Of a stretch of 64,000 nt of DNA, positions 61,624 to 64,000 are shown one piece after another; within the stretch, counting starts at the first letter, position 1; the number at the start of each line of letters is the position of its first letter. The stretch comes from Nostoc piscinale CENA21 (GTDB lineage Bacteria > Cyanobacteriota > Cyanobacteriia > Cyanobacteriales > Nostocaceae). The position numbers and the translations under genes are program-made. Location of the stretch: the NCBI RefSeq assembly GCF_001298445.1, contig NZ_CP012036.1:543267-607266 (forward strand), given 5' to 3'. Below the pieces are notes generated by a model. That model saw nothing but the letters and a program-made list of their open reading frames with translations. It was not told the origin of the DNA and did not search any database.

Positions 61624-62847
61624 TTGGAATGGTTTCAAAGGTATGCTATCGTGCAGAACTCAAAGCTAGGCAGACCGATATCTCGTCAGTCCATTTTCCG
61701 TCCACCTTTTTTGATAGCAACTATTGTATCTTTAACCGTAATTGGCAGCAGTATTTTTACTGTGTTGAAATTTCGGGAAGTTGCTAACCAAAGGGCGCAA
61801 AATTCATCTGTGCTGTTACCAGAAATTAAAACAGTCACAGCTTTAGGGCGAATTGAACCAAAAGGAAAACTGATAAAACTCTCAGCTTCGACCTCAACAG
61901 AAGTTAGTCGAGTCGAACAATTATTAATTAATGAAGGGGATAAGGTAAAAGCAGGGCAAATAATTGCCATTTTAGATAATCGCGATCGCTTAGAAGCAGC
62001 ATATAAAGAAGCACAAGAACAAGTAAAAGTCGCCCAAGCGAATCTCAACCGTACCAAAACAGGCGCAAAACGCGGAGCTATTGCCGCCCAAACCGCGAAA
62101 ATTGCCAGCCTCCAAGCCGAACGTCAAGGTGACATTGCTGCTCAAGTTGCCACTGTTTCCCGCTTACAAGCCGAAGTCGCTAACGCTGTCATTGAAAACA
62201 ATCGTTATCAAATTCTGTTTAAAGAAGGTGCAATTTCCGTTTCCCAACGCGATAGCAAACGCTTAAATTTAGAAACTGCCCAAAAAAAGTCTCCAAGAAG
62301 CCCAAGCCCAGTTAAAACGCATTCAAGCAGCTAGTGAACAACAAATCAAAGAAGCCACAGCTACATTAGACCAAATTACTGAAGTGCCGCAAGTCGATAT
62401 AGAAGCTGCCCAAGCCGAAGTCAATCGCGCCATAGCAACCATGAATCGAGCCAAGGTAAATTTAGAACAAGCTTACGTGCGATCGCTGCAAGATGGTCAA
62501 GTGATTGAAATTCATACCCAGCCTGGAGAATTAATTAGTAACGATGGCATTGCGGATATTGGACAAACTAGCCAGATGTATGTTGTCGCCGAAGTTACGA
62601 AAGTGATATTGGCAAAGTCAGCCCAGGACAAAAAGTCAAAATCGTTGGTGATTTTCTACCCATTGAATTACAAGGAACAGTAGAACGCAAAGGCTTGCAA
62701 GTGCGGCGACAAAATCTCGTGAATACTGACCCTTTGAGTAACATTGATAACCGAATCGTAGAAGTACATATCCGACTCGATAAAACATCTACTCAAAAAG
62801 CAGCCACCCTCAGCAATATGCAAGTCAAAGTGGTGATTCAAATTTAG
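61624..62847 (+). CDS. DevB-like membrane fusion protein, HlyD family (two frameshifts)
   Basis: Restored, about 400 residues: a membrane helix (about 25-46), a long periplasmic coiled coil (about 120-230, NRTKTGAKRGAIAAQTAKIA) and lipoyl-type flanks (VEQLLINEGDKVKAGQIIAIL). Frame breaks are A7 at 62282-62288 (with six A, QKSLQEAQAQLKRIQAAS) and a missing T at 62595-62596 (then EVYESDIGKVSPGQKVKIVG). The reading ends KVVIQI at 62847. DevB-like proteins link an ABC exporter (DevCA) to the outer membrane; the original system exports heterocyst glycolipids. The start is TTG 61624 or GTG 61651. A devC-like gene follows after a cupin gene, but devA is not in the window. Confidence 0.75.
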
Positions 62848-62864
62848 CTTGAACAGCAAGAAGC

Positions 62865-62890
62865 AACGCACCATCATCATGCGGTGCGTT
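62865..62890 (+). terminator. Weak hairpin after the DevB-like gene
   Basis: AACGCACC (62865-62872) pairs with GGTGCGTT (62883-62890) around ATCATCATGC. The T-run comes 8-9 bases later, so termination may be inefficient. Confidence 0.4.
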
Positions 62891-62928
62891 ACGGCTGATT
62901 TTTATTCTCGTAACTACTCCAGTCAGCA

Positions 62929-63426
62929 TCAATTCTCAGCAGATTGTTTACTACTCCAAAAAAGTTGAAGTGCTGACTCATCAAATATATAAGCTGACTC
63001 ACTATCCCTAATCACTCGTTTACCAAGCCGAGGAAAAACAGCGACATCTAAACCTCCTGCTTCTCCACCCATCAGGTATACAAGGTCTTCATTGAATGGG
63101 TTACGAAGATGATGGGGTTGTTGGGGTAGTCCAAATCCCATAAAGTCTCCTGGTTCAACTTCGTATGACTGATCTCCAATTTCCGCAATACCTCGACCTG
63201 ACAAGATGTAAACCCATTCTTCTTCATTCTGGTGAGCGTGATAAATGAAAGATTCCTTACCCGGAGGTACACAAGCGATCGTTACACCAATGCGTTTAAG
63301 ACCGACAGCACGCCCAAGGAACCTTAAATAAATTTCTGAATTGGGATTGAGCGGATGATGAAACTCAAATGGCTCCATTGAATTAATGTCTGTTGCTTTC
63401 AGCAGAGAATGTTGTTCATCAGTCAC
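62929..63426 (-). CDS. Cupin-domain protein
   Basis: A 165-residue protein with a single cupin. Motif 1 is YHAHQNEEEWVYILSGRG (His, His, Glu metal ligands) and motif 2 GDFMGFGLPQQPHHLRN supplies the last His. The Gly spacing is normal. Cupins include dioxygenases, isomerases and storage proteins; the substrate is not readable. It lies on the opposite strand between the DevB-like and DevC-like genes, so it is not part of that transport operon. Confidence 0.78.
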   Translation of the reverse strand: MTDEQHSLLKATDINSMEPFEFHHPLNPNSEIYLRFLGRAVGLKRIGVTIACVPPGKESFIYHAHQNEEEWVYILSGRGIAEIGDQSYEVEPGDFMGFGLPQQPHHLRNPFNEDLVYLMGGEAGGLDVAVFPRLGKRVIRDSESAYIFDESALQLFWSSKQSAEN

Positions 63427-63519
63427 GTTGATGTCCTCCTATCAAGTTAGCAAACGGTTTGAACATCACAATAAAGCCTAAATTTACTTTTCTTTGACTG
63501 TAATTACAAATTACAAATT

Positions 63520-64000
63520 ATGATGCTGGGAATAATCAAACACATACAGCGACGCACACCTTTAGGATGGCTGCAACTGAGTCATGAAAAAAGTCGGCTG
63601 TTGGTAGCATTATCGGGTATTGCCTTTGCTGATGTGCTGATGTTTATGCAGCTTGGCTTTGAGAGGGCATTGTATGACAGCAATACAAGACTGCATCGCA
63701 GTTTACAAGCAGATATTGTCTTACTTAGTCCGCAAGCCCGTAACTTGCAAAGTATGTCTTCGTTTTCGCGGCGACGCTTGTATCAAGCGATGGATGTACC
63801 AGGGGTTGAGTCAGCCGAACCAATGTATTTTAGTAACAGTATTTGGAAAAATCCCCAAACGCACCGTGAGACGGGGGTGTTAGTGATTGGGTTTAATCCT
63901 AATAAACCAGCCTTTGATTTACCCGATGTCAACCAACAATTACAAACCATCACCTTACCTGATAACGTACTATTTGACCGTGGTGCGAGAGGTGATTACC
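63520..64000 (+). CDS. DevC-like ABC exporter permease (3' end beyond the right edge)
   Basis: The first 160 codons of a DevC-type permease: a membrane helix from about residue 26 (RLLVALSGIAFADVLMFMQLG), then a periplasmic part (RSLQADIVLLSPQARNLQSM, FSRRRLYQAMDVPGVESAEP) as in DevC/MacB-like permeases. The frame is open at base 64000. The ATG is at 63520 or 63523. Together with the DevB-like adaptor it forms an exporter of lipids or small molecules; a devA ATPase is expected just outside. The substrate need not be heterocyst glycolipid, since paralogues are common. Confidence 0.8.
   Translation, partial: MMLGIIKHIQRRTPLGWLQLSHEKSRLLVALSGIAFADVLMFMQLGFERALYDSNTRLHRSLQADIVLLSPQARNLQSMSSFSRRRLYQAMDVPGVESAEPMYFSNSIWKNPQTHRETGVLVIGFNPNKPAFDLPDVNQQLQTITLPDNVLFDRGARGDY

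Overview
The window is a 64 kb chromosomal stretch of a filamentous, probably heterocyst-forming cyanobacterium (Nostocales). The reasons are the many HIP1 octamers (GCGATCGC), psbY, ccmK3/ccmK4, a cyanobacterial-type hfq beside dapF, a CrtW ketolase, a HetZ-family protein, DevB/DevC-like exporter genes, a CYP110-like P450, and heptamer short tandem repeats (TGAAGTA)n and AGGAGGC-like repeats between genes. I recognised no rRNA, tRNA, CRISPR array or prophage.

Layout. 0-5.6 kb: pilN (cut by the left edge) and pilM, a sugar-binding lipoprotein, folC, psbY and a gamma-carbonic anhydrase. 5.8-16.4 kb: a TIGR02652-like protein, a VOC protein, a two-domain M16 protease, a cupredoxin, map, uvsE, an Hsp70-like protein and an MscS channel. 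16.4-24.8 kb: an immunity-like pair (DUF1877 and a broken SUKH gene), mtnP, a 1 kb gene-free stretch with two terminators, an SLH porin, a membrane protein of unknown function, an alpha/beta hydrolase, and ccmK3-ccmK4. 25.6-29.1 kb: a HetZ-family protein, a PilB-N-like protein with no ATPase domain, and a Crp/Fnr regulator behind an NtcA-type promoter. 29.7-37.3 kb: an M61 peptidase, a GldA-F-G plus DUF4340 export operon, and purU. 37.3-46.2 kb, all on the minus strand: crtW, a VOC protein, bestrophin, a lipoprotein, an RTX protein and a large TPS-type exoprotein. 46.6-47.8 kb: a ParA ATPase with a coiled-coil partner, resembling the McdA/McdB carboxysome positioning pair. 48-52 kb: a P450, then a repeat-rich area with a broken ISAs1-like element inside a palindromic repeat. 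52.3-58.4 kb: tex, dapF, hfq and a KefB-type antiporter. 58.8-64 kb: a GT39-like membrane glycosyltransferase, a TetR regulator with a clear operator/promoter, a DevB-like adaptor, a cupin, and a DevC-like permease cut by the right edge.

Two features run through the whole window. First, about 17 single-base frameshifts split about 13 otherwise good genes. Most sit in A or T homopolymers, and most need one base removed to restore the family reading. This looks like sequencing or assembly error, or real homopolymer slippage, more than true gene decay. Frameshifted genes are listed over their full restored span. Second, dispersed repeats are dense, and one 94 bp repeat occurs identically between genes (4571-4664) and inside the M16 protease gene (7933-8026), where it stays open in the protease frame.

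Genes that may act together: pilMN (type IV pilus); ccmK3/K4 with the McdAB-like pair and the gamma-carbonic anhydrase (CO2 concentration, inferred); the Gld-like export operon; and TetR with the DevBC-like exporter.
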